In this document: one piece after another, positions 16,295-25,440 of the stretch
Layout: every line of letters starts with the position of its first letter
Position numbering within the stretch: the stretch's first letter is position 1
Source of the DNA: Spirosoma montaniterrae
GTDB lineage: Bacteria > Bacteroidota > Bacteroidia > Cytophagales > Spirosomataceae
Direction of reading: 5' to 3'
Assembly: GCF_001988955.1 (NCBI RefSeq)
Contig: NZ_CP014263.1
Location: forward strand, 2,790,001 to 2,854,000
DNA length: 64,000 bases
Position numbers and translations under genes: made by a program
Notes under the pieces: generated by a model
What the model saw: only the letters and a program-made list of their open reading frames with translations
The model's database searches: none
Told to the model about the DNA's origin: nothing

Positions 16295-16903
16295 TCAATA
16301 CCCCGGCGAGGTTTCTACATTGAACACGCCCGTGGGTTTAAGAACTTTATAGTTTGTAAAATCCTGATTAGATTCCAGTCCTAAACCACCGTTCAGTTTT
16401 TCGCCCGTAAGTTGACTAATAATAGTCACCGGCTTGTTGGTGAATACTTTCTTCGTAACGGGGTTCCAGTTCAGTTCGGACGTCAGCAGTTTTTCCTGCT
16501 TTTGTTTGTTGATAACCACCACATGGCCCATCACGGTGTAAATGTCTTTGGCCTTGTCGTACCGCCCGGAGTCGGATTTGAGGGTGGTTACTTCTTCACC
16601 CGTTGGCCCGTAGAACAGAATAGAAACAGGCTTCGGATATTTACGGTCGTCGTTGATATAACGTAGTTGTTTGGCCGTAGTTAACTTCACTTTTAGCAAA
16701 GCAGCTTCGCTAAACAGCATTTTCACGTCGTTAATTTCTTCGATTGGCCCTTTGAAAGGTTCGACTTTCTTTACCTGCTTTGGGCCTTCGCAGGACAAAA
16801 GAAGAAGTGAAACGTGAAAAACGAAAAGTGAAAAGCACACACGGGACGGCAGGTTGCGCCAGACTGCATTTACTCGGTTCACTATTAACTTTTCACTTTT
16901 CAT
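16295..16903 (-). CDS. lptC: LptC, LPS export periplasmic protein
   Basis: LptC is the bitopic or lipid-anchored jellyroll protein that receives LPS from the LptBFG transporter and passes it to LptA. The 202-residue product has a lipobox LLLSC (Cys about 38) and a body with the OstA-like strands: MLFSEAALLKVKLTTAKQ, DSGRYDKAKDIYTVMGHVVV, LTSELNWNPVTKKVFTNKPVTI. Codons for the first nine residues and for the hydrophobic part of the signal fall in the two arms of a 22-bp inverted repeat, so the signal peptide may be repeat-derived. It is the last gene of the coaX-OMP-lptC operon. Confidence 0.85.
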   Translation of the reverse strand: MKSEKLIVNRVNAVWRNLPSRVCFSLFVFHVSLLLLSCEGPKQVKKVEPFKGPIEEINDVKMLFSEAALLKVKLTTAKQLRYINDDRKYPKPVSILFYGPTGEEVTTLKSDSGRYDKAKDIYTVMGHVVVINKQKQEKLLTSELNWNPVTKKVFTNKPVTIISQLTGEKLNGGLGLESNQDFTNYKVLKPTGVFNVETSPGY

Positions 16904-16910
16904 TTTTCAC
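16814..16910. repeat. 22-bp inverted repeat over LptC signal-peptide codons
   Basis: 16814-16835 and 16889-16910 are reverse complements with one mismatch, separated by 53 bases. Both arms are made of GTGAAAA/TTTTCAC units. The right arm contains the lptC start codon (16901-16903). Confidence 0.8.
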
Positions 16911-16918
16911 TAAAAAAA

Positions 16919-18238
16919 TCAATCTACTACCTGTTTACGGAACCACCAGTCGTTGAACGAGAAACCCAAACCGATGCGTATGTACTGTTCGCGAATCTGC
17001 GAACCTGTCAGCACCCCACGCTGACCGCCCACGGCTGAGATCGTAATGTGGTTAACCAGATAGGCACCCAGCGGCAACGATAAACCAATACTGCCATTAA
17101 CATCGTTAACCTGTGCCCCATCGACACGGTATGGCATTCTATTGTATTGAAAGCCAACCCGGTACGTAATCAGGTCGCGATAGCGGGTCGAGTTGGCTTT
17201 GGGCGTATATTCCATGCCGGTTGCCACGCTCAGGCCGCTGGCGAAGTTAGTGGGCACATCGCTCACTGTGCGAAACATACCCCACGGCTGATAGCCAATG
17301 TCAACACCAGCCACAAACACATTGTTTTTTTCCAGGCTAATCCCGAACTGCATTTTAGACGGCAAAACCACACGCCCATTCGAGCTGTTCAGTATCGTAT
17401 CGGGAGCCGAAACAGTTTGGCCACCCAACGACGACTGTTGGTAAATATCCGTTTGCCGACCATTGATTCGGGTTTGTGGATCGAGCACGGCACCGACGTT
17501 GAGGGTCCATTTTTCGTTCAGTTTGGGACGCCACGCAGCCCCAAGCCGCCAGACTACATCGCTGTAGTTGACCCGATTAAACCGCGACACGAGCAAATCC
17601 TGCTCACCAGCCGACGTGTTGTCGTTGATCAGCACACGCGAATCGGATGCGTTGGTAATGTTACCGAAAAGGAACGCAGCTTCAGCACCGAGGTAGATGT
17701 TTGTGCCAATACGAAACCCGTTGGCAAACGATGCTTTATTTAGCCCACCCCGACCTGTATAGTTATAAACGGCTTCGTAGATAGTAGTGCCGACGGGCCG
17801 ATACTGCCGGGTGTTGTAATTGACATACGAGTACGGGCGCAGGCTCACCGCCATGCTCCAGCGGGAGTTGGCCGGAAACGCCAAAGCCAGATAACCAAGA
17901 TTTGCTCCGAAATCGCGCTGGTTTTGCACACCCCCGTTAAGGTTCTGGGCCAACGATTTCACTTGCCCCATCAACCCGATTTCGTAGACTGTGAAGCGGC
18001 TTCGGCGGGCCAGCAAAGCCGGATTTTGCATGTTCAGATAAAATGGGCTGGCATTGCTGACGCCGAGATTACCCATGCCCATGTTCGTGATGTTGCCCTC
18101 ACTATACAACTCGCCCACACCCAGAGCCGAGTAGGGTGAATTTCCTAAACCCTGCCCCAGCACTAAAGGCGACGTAGCGGCAACGGCCAGTAAACTATGC
18201 GTTAACGTCTGGCGTATCCGCTTGTAAATTCTCAACAT
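16919..18238 (-). CDS. Outer-membrane beta-barrel protein, FadL/PorV-like
   Basis: 439 residues with a signal sequence (about 1-28, ending in LGQ) and then a chain of alternating amphipathic strands with many aromatic/glycine ends, as in Bacteroidota outer-membrane barrels. The N-terminal NSPYSALGVGELYSEGNITNMGMGNLG segment resembles the family annotated as FadL-like or plain outer membrane protein. The last residues (FNDWWFRKQVVD) look like a terminal strand with a short tail. It overlaps the end of coaX by 44 bases and is followed by lptC 15 bases on, so all three are one operon. Substrate unknown. Confidence 0.65.
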   Translation of the reverse strand: MLRIYKRIRQTLTHSLLAVAATSPLVLGQGLGNSPYSALGVGELYSEGNITNMGMGNLGVSNASPFYLNMQNPALLARRSRFTVYEIGLMGQVKSLAQNLNGGVQNQRDFGANLGYLALAFPANSRWSMAVSLRPYSYVNYNTRQYRPVGTTIYEAVYNYTGRGGLNKASFANGFRIGTNIYLGAEAAFLFGNITNASDSRVLINDNTSAGEQDLLVSRFNRVNYSDVVWRLGAAWRPKLNEKWTLNVGAVLDPQTRINGRQTDIYQQSSLGGQTVSAPDTILNSSNGRVVLPSKMQFGISLEKNNVFVAGVDIGYQPWGMFRTVSDVPTNFASGLSVATGMEYTPKANSTRYRDLITYRVGFQYNRMPYRVDGAQVNDVNGSIGLSLPLGAYLVNHITISAVGGQRGVLTGSQIREQYIRIGLGFSFNDWWFRKQVVD

Positions 18239-18995
18239 TATAGCGTAAAATTCGATTCAATCCAATCAGCACCAGTTCGGGCACTGCAAATATCGGCGGT
18301 TTCAGACGACTTTCAAAGGTGGGTGCGTCTCCGCCACACAGGATAACCACAATGCCGGGCTGTTCGCGCCGGTACTGGTCAATAATTCCATTCATCTCAA
18401 AGGCCAGCCCGTTTACTACACCAGCCTGCATAGCCTGCCGCGTATTTTTGGCGGTCAGACCCGGCCAGTTGCCCGGCGAATCTGGCAGGTCAATCAGCGG
18501 CAGGCGGGCCGTTTGCTCATGCATGGCCCGGAACCGCATTCGCAGGCCCGGCGAAATCAGCCCTCCCCGAAACACAGCACTACGGTCGACAAAGTCGGCG
18601 GTCAGGCAGGTGCCCAGATCGAAAATCAGGCAATCTTCGCCCGGAAACAGCGTTGCAGCTCCTACAGCAGCCGCCACCCGGTCGGCCCCAAGCGTGGCCG
18701 GGGTGTCGTAATCTTTACCAATCGGCACTGGCGTTCGACTGTCCAGCACCCATACCGTTGCGGGCGTATGGCGCAAACCAGCCCGGATTTCGTCTGCCGA
18801 CCGGCTCGTTGACGATACCAGCACATGCGCCGGACAGCGTTGTTGTACTACCCGCATCAGTGCCTCGGGCGACTCGTAGCGGGCTGTTTCAAGCTGGTCT
18901 GGACCGATAAACCAGCCGACTTTCAGGCTCGAATTACCCCAATCGACAACAACGTTTACTACGTCAGGTTTCGCTATCGGTACGAGTGGATTCAT
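18195..18995 (-). CDS. coaX: Type III pantothenate kinase CoaX
   Basis: CoaX phosphorylates pantothenate, the first step in coenzyme A synthesis. The ASKHA fold motifs are visible: DWGNSSLKVGWF near the N-terminus (phosphate 1 loop, DxGN), TLGADRVAAAVGA in the middle, FDLGTCLTADFVD (phosphate 2), and a late CGGDA. The protein from the ATG at 18995 has about 266 residues, normal for type III enzymes; an upstream TTG at 19013 is less likely. It shares its last 44 bases with the outer-membrane protein gene, which suggests coupled translation. Confidence 0.93.
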   Translation of the reverse strand: MNPLVPIAKPDVVNVVVDWGNSSLKVGWFIGPDQLETARYESPEALMRVVQQRCPAHVLVSSTSRSADEIRAGLRHTPATVWVLDSRTPVPIGKDYDTPATLGADRVAAAVGAATLFPGEDCLIFDLGTCLTADFVDRSAVFRGGLISPGLRMRFRAMHEQTARLPLIDLPDSPGNWPGLTAKNTRQAMQAGVVNGLAFEMNGIIDQYRREQPGIVVILCGGDAPTFESRLKPPIFAVPELVLIGLNRILRYNVENLQADTPDVNA

Positions 18996-19184
18996 GCGTA
19001 ATCGTAAGGTCAACGTTTAAAGAACCGGCAAAATTTGGCGATTCACGGCATTTTAACCATTTTTAACGGCAAAGTTGTTCGGCATAGCCAGACATCCCAC
19101 ACCAACCATGCTCAACGTCAGGAAATTCAGTACAAAAAGATTTTTAAGATTGAATGGAAACATTTTTATTCAGCTTGCGTTATG

Positions 19185-19215
19185 TTGACAATAGCAAAAG
19201 AATAATCTATCTTTG
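19185..19215 (+). promoter_or_regulatory. rho promoter
   Basis: TTG (within TTGACA) at 19185-19187, a 20-base spacer and TATCTTTG at 19208-19215 match the Bacteroidota consensus. Predicted transcription start is about 19221, which gives a leader of about 328 bases before the rho ATG. Confidence 0.65.
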
Positions 19216-19221
19216 CTTGCA

Positions 19222-19548
19222 TCAGAACTACCGATTGTCTTAGTTCCTGCCCCGAACAGCGACCGGTGTTTCATTCCCAACCGTTTTATTCGTCACCGCG
19301 TCTGGCCCCACCAGACTTCCGTGTTTGAATCAGGCAACTAAGTCTTATTCACAGTTAACCGAATTTCATTGTTTACGTTTCCAGACCTTCACGGTTCATT
19401 CAAGTTGGTGGTTCGTATGCTGGCCTAACGCCCCGATACGCCCCTATTGAACACGCCCAGCGAACATTCGTTCCTGCACTTTAACTAATCCTCATGTTCA
19501 CCATCACCGCCTAAGCGGCCCTCTTCAGGTTAGTATAACCTACACTGT
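19222..19548 (+). promoter_or_regulatory. Long C-rich rho leader, likely autoregulatory
   Basis: This gene-free stretch is transcribed ahead of rho. Parts of it are C-rich and G-poor: I count 21 C against 7 G in 19441-19500 and 23 C against 11 G in 19261-19320. Unstructured C-rich, G-poor RNA is the classical Rho loading site, and E. coli rho is autoregulated in its leader. No strong intrinsic terminator stem with a T-run is seen here. The regulatory role is inferred. Confidence 0.5.
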
Positions 19549-21732
19549 ATGTATAACAAAGAAGAACTAAGTATGAAGCTCTTATCTGAGCTTCAACCAA
19601 TTGCCGAGCAGTTCGGTATTCGAGATAGTGCGAAATACACCAAAGAAAAATTGATTTATAAAATTATCGACGAACAGTCGAAGAAACCCGTTTCCGCAGC
19701 CGAGGAAGAAGCTATTGCACAGCCTGCCCGGCGTGGTCGACGCCCTAAAGCCGTACAGGCCGAAGCCGAAACGCCCGCGCCGATTGCCCCTCCTGCCGAG
19801 CAAACCGAGCAGGCAGCAACCGAAGATACCGAAACAGTACCCCCGGTTGCCCGCACCCGTCAGCGTGCCCGGCGCGACGCTGGCGCATCGGACATCCCGG
19901 CTCCTACGCCAGAAGATGGCATGACGCCCCAAACCGAAAGCCCTGTTGCCGAATCAACGCCAACAGAAACGGCACCCGCTGAAAATACCGCTCCAACTGC
20001 CGATTCAGAACCAGCGGTGGCTCCGGTTGATCGCCCGATAACCGAACCGGCTCCTCCTACGCGACCCCGCTTTGACGGACGGGTGCCCAATCAGCCGAAC
20101 GGTCAGCGCAACGCGCCGAACAATCAGCAACAGCCGCGTATGCGCAATGATCGGGATAACCGCAACGGTGGTGGCCCACCGCGATTCGATAACGACCGAC
20201 AACAGCGCGATCAGCGGCCTATGCGCCCCGATAGCAATATAGGAAATCAGCGGGATACAAACAGCGGACGGCCCCGCCCCGATGGTGGTCGGCGCGACGG
20301 TGGCCCTGGTCAGCGACCCCGCACGCAGCGCGTTGTGACCGATGAAACCGCACTCAACTACGGTGGTCAGCCCGACGAGGAGTTTCTGACACCAACAGTG
20401 GTATCAGACGACAATGCAGCCAATATGGAAGCAGCGGTTGTTCCAACGGCCCCGGCAGTTGAAGGCGATCAGTCTCCAACCGACATATCTGCTGAGAGTC
20501 AGACTGGTGATGCGTCGGCTATGGCCCAGCAGCCGCAGTTACCCCAACCTTCACGCGAAGCCCAGGAGTACCAGAATCGTATCCGTCGGCAGTATAATCA
20601 GCACATTCGCGAGTTCGATGGCATTATTGAAAACGAAGGGGTTCTGGAAATTATGTCCGATGGGGGCTACGGCTTCCTGCGGTCGGCAGATTACAACTAC
20701 CTTGCCAGCCCCGATGATATTTACGTATCGCCTTCGCAGATCAAGCTTTTCGGCCTGAAAACCGGCGATACGGTGAAAGGAGCAATCCGCCCGCCGAAAG
20801 AAGGCGAAAAATATTTTGCCCTGTTGCGGGTAACGACCGTAAACGGCAAAACTACCGAGGAAATTCGCGACCGGATTCCGTTTGAGTATCTGACGCCCTT
20901 GTTCCCCGAAGAGCAACTGCACCTCAGCAACCGACCCGAAAACTACTCTTCGCGTGTACTCGACCTGTTTGCCCCTATCGGCAAAGGGCAGCGGGGTATG
21001 ATTGTGGCACAGCCCAAAACCGGTAAAACGGTGCTGCTCAAGGAGATTGCCAACGCCATTACGCGCAACCACCCGGAGGTATATCTGATTGTGCTGCTGA
21101 TTGACGAACGCCCGGAAGAAGTGACCGACATGGCCCGCAGCGTCAATGCCGAAGTGATTTCGTCGACATTCGATGAGCAGGCCGACCGGCATGTGAAAGT
21201 ATCGAGCATGGTGCTGGAAAAAGCCAAGCGTATGGTCGAATGCGGTCACGATGTGGTGATTCTGCTCGATTCGATTACGCGTCTGGCACGGGCCTACAAC
21301 ACGGTGGTGCCATCGTCGGGTAAGATTCTGTCGGGTGGTGTCGATGCCAATGCGCTCCACCGGCCCAAGCGGTTCTTCGGCGCGGCCCGGAACGTAGAAA
21401 ACGGTGGTTCGCTCACCATTATCGCTACGGCTCTGATTGATACCGGCTCGAAAATGGATGAGGTGATTTTTGAAGAATTCAAAGGCACCGGCAATATGGA
21501 ACTTCAACTCGACCGCAAGTTGGCCAACAAGCGCGTTTACCCCGCCGTTGATGTTTTATCGTCGGGTACGCGCCGGGAAGATTTGCTGTTGGACAAAGAA
21601 ACGCTACAGCGCGTCTGGATTCTGCGTAAACACATGGCCGACATGAACCCAATGGAATCGATGGAATTCCTGCTCGACCGTATGAGAGGCACCCGTACTA
21701 ACGAAGAATTCCTGATTTCGATGAACCGCTAA
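19549..21732 (+). CDS. rho: Transcription termination factor Rho, long form
   Basis: Rho is the hexameric RNA helicase that ends transcripts. The 727-residue protein is about 300 longer than E. coli Rho. After an N-terminal Rho_N helix bundle (about 1-45) comes a long disordered insert: Glu/Pro/Ala/Thr-rich (about 50-165), then Arg/Gly/Asn/Gln-rich (about 165-265), then acidic to about 335. The cold-shock RNA-binding domain starts near 364 ([15 protein letters not shown]). The ATPase has Walker A QPKTGKT (about 487-493), Walker [16 protein letters not shown] (about 568) and the Q-loop [21 protein letters not shown]. Such inserts are usual in Bacteroidota; the Bacteroides one is reported to drive condensates. 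Confidence 0.97.
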   Translation: MYNKEELSMKLLSELQPIAEQFGIRDSAKYTKEKLIYKIIDEQSKKPVSAAEEEAIAQPARRGRRPKAVQAEAETPAPIAPPAEQTEQAATEDTETVPPVARTRQRARRDAGASDIPAPTPEDGMTPQTESPVAESTPTETAPAENTAPTADSEPAVAPVDRPITEPAPPTRPRFDGRVPNQPNGQRNAPNNQQQPRMRNDRDNRNGGGPPRFDNDRQQRDQRPMRPDSNIGNQRDTNSGRPRPDGGRRDGGPGQRPRTQRVVTDETALNYGGQPDEEFLTPTVVSDDNAANMEAAVVPTAPAVEGDQSPTDISAESQTGDASAMAQQPQLPQPSREAQEYQNRIRRQYNQHIREFDGIIENEGVLEIMSDGGYGFLRSADYNYLASPDDIYVSPSQIKLFGLKTGDTVKGAIRPPKEGEKYFALLRVTTVNGKTTEEIRDRIPFEYLTPLFPEEQLHLSNRPENYSSRVLDLFAPIGKGQRGMIVAQPKTGKTVLLKEIANAITRNHPEVYLIVLLIDERPEEVTDMARSVNAEVISSTFDEQADRHVKVSSMVLEKAKRMVECGHDVVILLDSITRLARAYNTVVPSSGKILSGGVDANALHRPKRFFGAARNVENGGSLTIIATALIDTGSKMDEVIFEEFKGTGNMELQLDRKLANKRVYPAVDVLSSGTRREDLLLDKETLQRVWILRKHMADMNPMESMEFLLDRMRGTRTNEEFLISMNR

Positions 21733-21740
21733 GGGTTTAA

Positions 21741-21806
21741 GGAGAGCACAGAGTAAACAGATCCGCGTTTATCTATTCGGTCTGCTTGCTCTGTGCTCCT
21801 CTTTTT
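21741..21806 (+). terminator. rho terminator
   Basis: GGAGAGCACAGAG at 21741-21753 pairs with CTCTGTGCTCC at 21789-21799 (one bulged A), with some further pairing inside the loop, followed by TCTTTTT to 21806. Confidence 0.7.
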
Positions 21807-21836
21807 AACCGGGCCGGGCAATCGGCCTGAATGTGT

Positions 21837-21844
21837 TATGTTTG
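21837..21844 (+). promoter_or_regulatory. -7 element of glycoside hydrolase gene
   Basis: TATGTTTG fits TAnnTTTG and lies 25 bases before the ATG at 21870. No good -33 TTG is seen. Confidence 0.4.
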
Positions 21845-21869
21845 CACATTCATCATTCTTTGCTGACGA

Positions 21870-23336
21870 ATGCGTTGCCTAACCCTCCTGCTCGTACTGT
21901 TTTTCGGCGTTTTCTCCGCCATCGCCCAACCGCTTCGGCTATTGCCCCAAAACCCACATTACTTTCAATACGATGGTAAACCCACACTAATTGTGGGGTC
22001 GGGCGAACACTACGGGGCGGTGGTCAATCTGGATTTCGATTACCGGACATACTTAGCCACACTGGCTGCCGATGGCCTGAACGTAACCCGCTTGTTCACA
22101 GGCGCATATATCGAAAAACTCGGCGATTTTGGCATTCAGCGCAATACGCTGGCTCCCCGCAGCGGGCGGCTGATTCTGCCGTGGGCACGCAGCGAACAGC
22201 CCGGCTATACGCTCGGTGGCAATAAATTTGACCTGACCCGCTGGGACGATGCGTATTTCGAGCGGCTTCGCGATTTTGTGGGCCGTGCCCAGCAGTTGGG
22301 GGTTATTGTGGAAGTGAACCTGTTTTCATCGTACTACGGCACCGGCTGGCCTTACAGCGCGTTCAACCGTATCAATAACATCAATCAAACCGACAATATT
22401 AAACCGCTGCAAGCCAACACGTTACAGAATGGCAATATACTGGCGCATCAGGAGCAGTATGCACGTAAGATTGTTCGCGAATTAAATAATTTTCAAAATA
22501 TCTACTTCGAGATACAGAACGAACCGCAGGCCGACCTGAAAGATACCATACTGGTTCGGAACGAGTACCATGCCGATACAAAGGGAAAACCCGACTGGCG
22601 GGCCACCTACGAAGTTACGAGCGAAATAGCCAATGAATGGCAACGGCGCGTGGCCTCGTGGATTGCTGACGAAGAAAAGACGCTGCCCCAAAAACACCTG
22701 ATTTCGCAGAATATCGGCAATTTTCGCTACCCAATTATTGGCCTCGACCCAAATGTGTCGATCTATAATTTTCACTATGCCCTGCCCGAAGCCGTGACCG
22801 ATAACTACGCGCTGAATAAGGCCATTGGTTTTAACGAAACGGGTTTTGCCGGGCAATCTGACCAAACCTATAGGCGGCAGGCATGGCGGTTTTTGATGGC
22901 GGGCGGCAGCCTGTTCAATCACCTTGATTATTCGTTTGCGGTTGGCTCCGAAAATGGCTTAGATACTACCTACCGGCGTGGCACTACGCCCGGTGGTGGC
23001 AGTCCATTGCTCCGTAAACAGTTGGGTCTTCTGAAACAATACCTCGAACGCGCCGACCTTGCCCAGCTCACTCCCGACCGCAGCGTAGTTCGGGCATCGC
23101 CGGGAGCCATGACCTGGGCGTTGCGCAACGGCAAAAGTGGCTGGATTATCTATGCTGAACCACTCACAAAAGGCGCGTTTCTGCTGCAACTAAACCTCCC
23201 AAAAGGCGATTATCACGCCGAATGGACCGACGTTGAGACGGGCAAAGTGCTCAGCAGCGATGCCATTAACGCCAGTGGATCATTGGCCGCACCAGTCAGT
23301 ATGCGCGACGTGGTTGTGCGAATCATTAAGTTTTGA
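21870..23336 (+). CDS. Secreted GH-A clan glycoside hydrolase (GH5/DUF4038-like)
   Basis: 488 residues with a signal peptide (1-19, ending in AIAQ). The (beta/alpha)8 clan GH-A signs are visible: an early NPHYFQYDGKPTLIVGSGEHYG opening as in cellulase-like and DUF4038 proteins, the acid/base Glu218 in FEIQNEP, and the probable nucleophile Glu323 in GFNETGF. The last about 85 residues form a small beta-domain (collagen-binding-like) with YHAEWTDVETGKVL. The substrate cannot be told from sequence. Its stop codon and final three codons lie in a 66-bp perfect palindrome. Confidence 0.82.
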   Translation: MRCLTLLLVLFFGVFSAIAQPLRLLPQNPHYFQYDGKPTLIVGSGEHYGAVVNLDFDYRTYLATLAADGLNVTRLFTGAYIEKLGDFGIQRNTLAPRSGRLILPWARSEQPGYTLGGNKFDLTRWDDAYFERLRDFVGRAQQLGVIVEVNLFSSYYGTGWPYSAFNRINNINQTDNIKPLQANTLQNGNILAHQEQYARKIVRELNNFQNIYFEIQNEPQADLKDTILVRNEYHADTKGKPDWRATYEVTSEIANEWQRRVASWIADEEKTLPQKHLISQNIGNFRYPIIGLDPNVSIYNFHYALPEAVTDNYALNKAIGFNETGFAGQSDQTYRRQAWRFLMAGGSLFNHLDYSFAVGSENGLDTTYRRGTTPGGGSPLLRKQLGLLKQYLERADLAQLTPDRSVVRASPGAMTWALRNGKSGWIIYAEPLTKGAFLLQLNLPKGDYHAEWTDVETGKVLSSDAINASGSLAAPVSMRDVVVRIIKF

Positions 23337-23418
23337 GCCAATTCCGTAAGGGGCCGAATTAATTCGGCCCCTTACGGAATTGGCTCAAAACTTTTTTGCT
23401 ATTCGGCCCCTTACGGAA
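23328..23418. repeat. 66-bp perfect palindrome plus third partial copy
   Basis: 23328-23360 and 23361-23393 are perfect reverse complements of 33 bases with no spacer. The left arm includes the last codons and stop of the glycoside hydrolase; the right arm runs into a T-run (23392-23397). An extra 17-18-base copy of the right arm (ATTCGGCCCCTTACGGAA) follows at 23401-23418. It lies between convergent genes and can act as a bidirectional terminator. Confidence 0.9.
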
Positions 23419-23432
23419 ATCGGGAAGGTCAA

Positions 23433-24092
23433 TTACATTTCCTTCAACACCTTCGCCATTTCATCGGCCACTAACTGATTACCGGTCTCGTTCAGATGCA
23501 CCCGGTCAGTTGTCAGAATACCCCGGTCTTTATTGTCGGGGTTATTTTTCAAATTATGCGCTAAAAACGTCTGGCGCAAATCAACCAGCGGGAGGTTTTG
23601 CCGTTTGGCAAGGTCGCGGATGAGTTGGCTGTATTGATTCAGGTCGCCATCCTGCGGGTTAGTGAAATCAGTTTTTTCGCCGATAGCAGCGGGCGTACAA
23701 AGCACGACTCGGGCATTGGCCGCCCGTAGTTTCTTGATAACCGCTTCGTAAAACTTCACAAACTTATCAGGGTCAGTGCCGGTGCCGAAACTGCTTTTGT
23801 GCCATACATCGTTGACGCCCACCCAGATTATCACCACGTCGGGCTGACGAGCCAGCACGTCGTCTTCCATCCGCAAGTACAAATCGTAAATTTTGTTGCC
23901 GCCAATGCCCGCGCCAATCAGCTCGAACTGATCGGCGGGCAGAGCTTTGCGCAGCCGGTCGATGTAGCCGCCGGGATTTACGCCCGCCTGCGTGATGGAA
24001 TCGCCGAAAAAGACTACGCGTGTTGGCTTGGCCGGGGTCAACGCTAACAGGCCAGCCATTGACAGTAGTAGGCAATAAAGTGCAGTTTTCAT
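23433..24092 (-). CDS. SGNH/GDSL-family hydrolase
   Basis: About 219 residues from the ATG at 24092 (MKTALYCLLL) with a signal peptide of about 22 residues. The SGNH blocks are present: FFGDSITQAG (block I Ser), GAGIGGNKI (block II Gly), GVNDVW (block III Asn) and DRVHLNETG (block V Asp-x-x-His). The enzymes hydrolyse esters such as acyl groups on sugars or lipids. Its upstream neighbour is the GntP transporter 16 bases away, so both are probably one transcript; the convergent glycoside hydrolase suggests a carbohydrate theme. Eight extra codons upstream overlap the transporter gene and are less likely. Confidence 0.88.
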   Translation of the reverse strand: MKTALYCLLLSMAGLLALTPAKPTRVVFFGDSITQAGVNPGGYIDRLRKALPADQFELIGAGIGGNKIYDLYLRMEDDVLARQPDVVIIWVGVNDVWHKSSFGTGTDPDKFVKFYEAVIKKLRAANARVVLCTPAAIGEKTDFTNPQDGDLNQYSQLIRDLAKRQNLPLVDLRQTFLAHNLKNNPDNKDRGILTTDRVHLNETGNQLVADEMAKVLKEM

Positions 24093-24108
24093 GGTAAGGG
24101 AAGCAATA

Positions 24109-25425
24109 TTAAACAACCAGATTCAACGCCAGCACACCCAGCAGACCGATAATAGAGACCAATGTTTCCATCAACGACCAGCTTCGGATAGTTTGTGGAA
24201 TAGTCAGGTTGAAATATTCTTTGTAGAGCCAGAAAGCCGGGTCGTTGATGTGCGAGAACATGAGGCTCCCGGCCCCAATAGCCAGTACCATCAGTTCGGG
24301 CTTAATCGGCTGGCTCTGAATAAGTGGCAGAATAATACTCACGGTTGTCAGACCTGCCACCGTAGCCGAACCTACACACACGCGAATGAAAGCCGCAATA
24401 CCCCACGCCAGCACCAACGGCGGAATGGGCGCACCGGCCAGCAAACCGCCAATGTATTTGCTTGTACCGCTGTCGCTGAAAATCTGTTTCAAAGCACCCG
24501 CTCCGGCAATAACCAGCAAAATCGGCGCGGCAGCTTTAATGGCATCTTCGAGGTCTTTCATCACGGCTTTCATGCTCTGCCCGCGCCGGAGACCCAATGC
24601 GTAGGCGGCAGTTAACACGCTGAGCAGCATACCGATATACGGCTCAGCCATGAGCGTGACAGCAGGCTTAAGGGGCGACGTATCGGGCAGGGCAGCTTTG
24701 AGTGGGCCGAAGGTGGTGAGCAGCAATACCGGTAACAGAGCAACAAAAAAGCTGATGCCTGCCCCCGGTAAATCGTGATCGGGTACGTCGCGGATGTCGA
24801 ACAGTTCGCGGTTTGGCGACGCTTTCTGATTAACGAGCGTTTTACCAAACAGCGGCCCGGCAATTACAATAGCCGGAATCGAGATAATGATACCGTAGAT
24901 GAGCGTTTGCCCAATGTTGGCGTTTAGCTGTCCGGCCACGGCTGAGGGCGACGGATGCGGGGGCAGATAGCCATGCGCCACCGACAATGCTGACAGCATT
25001 GGAATGGCAACCGACAGCAGTGGCAACCGCGACGAAGCCGCAATAGTGAAAATCAGCGGTACGACAATGATAAATCCGGCATTATAAAACAGGGGAATAC
25101 CAACAATGAACCCTGCCAGAGCCAGTCCCCACCGGATGTTTTTCACTCCGAAAAGGTTAATCAGTACGTTGGTAATGCGCCGGGCGGCACCGCTTTCGGC
25201 CACAATCCGGCCCAGCATGGCTCCAAACCCGATGATAAGCACCAGATCGCCAAGCGTACTGCCAATGCCCGTCTGAATCGATTTACCCACTGCCGTTACG
25301 CTCATGCCCGACGCCAGCCCGATGCCTAACGAGACAATTACGAACGAAATAAACGTATCTAACCGAATATAGGCAACTAAAAAAACAAGGGCAAGAATGC
25401 CAATAAGCGTGAGAATGAGCGGCAT
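24109..25425 (-). CDS. GntP-family gluconate:H+ symporter
   Basis: 438 residues, nearly all hydrophobic, with about 12-13 membrane helices. The GntP family pattern is seen in GFGAMLGRIVAESGAARRI (about 65-85), AHGYLPPHPSPSAVAG in the middle, and CVGSATVAGLTTVSIILP plus SLMFSHINDPAFWLYKEYF near the end. Members import gluconate or related sugar acids with protons. It is transcribed just before the SGNH hydrolase and after the McrC-like gene (16-base gap), so the three leftward genes may be joined, though their roles seem unrelated. Confidence 0.92.
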   Translation of the reverse strand: MPLILTLIGILALVFLVAYIRLDTFISFVIVSLGIGLASGMSVTAVGKSIQTGIGSTLGDLVLIIGFGAMLGRIVAESGAARRITNVLINLFGVKNIRWGLALAGFIVGIPLFYNAGFIIVVPLIFTIAASSRLPLLSVAIPMLSALSVAHGYLPPHPSPSAVAGQLNANIGQTLIYGIIISIPAIVIAGPLFGKTLVNQKASPNRELFDIRDVPDHDLPGAGISFFVALLPVLLLTTFGPLKAALPDTSPLKPAVTLMAEPYIGMLLSVLTAAYALGLRRGQSMKAVMKDLEDAIKAAAPILLVIAGAGALKQIFSDSGTSKYIGGLLAGAPIPPLVLAWGIAAFIRVCVGSATVAGLTTVSIILPLIQSQPIKPELMVLAIGAGSLMFSHINDPAFWLYKEYFNLTIPQTIRSWSLMETLVSIIGLLGVLALNLVV

Positions 25426-25440
25426 GAGGTGGGTTTGGAT

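Noticed and set aside
20551..21507. 318-codon frame opposite rho
   Set aside because: Antisense shadow within the conserved Rho core; no domain or start signal.
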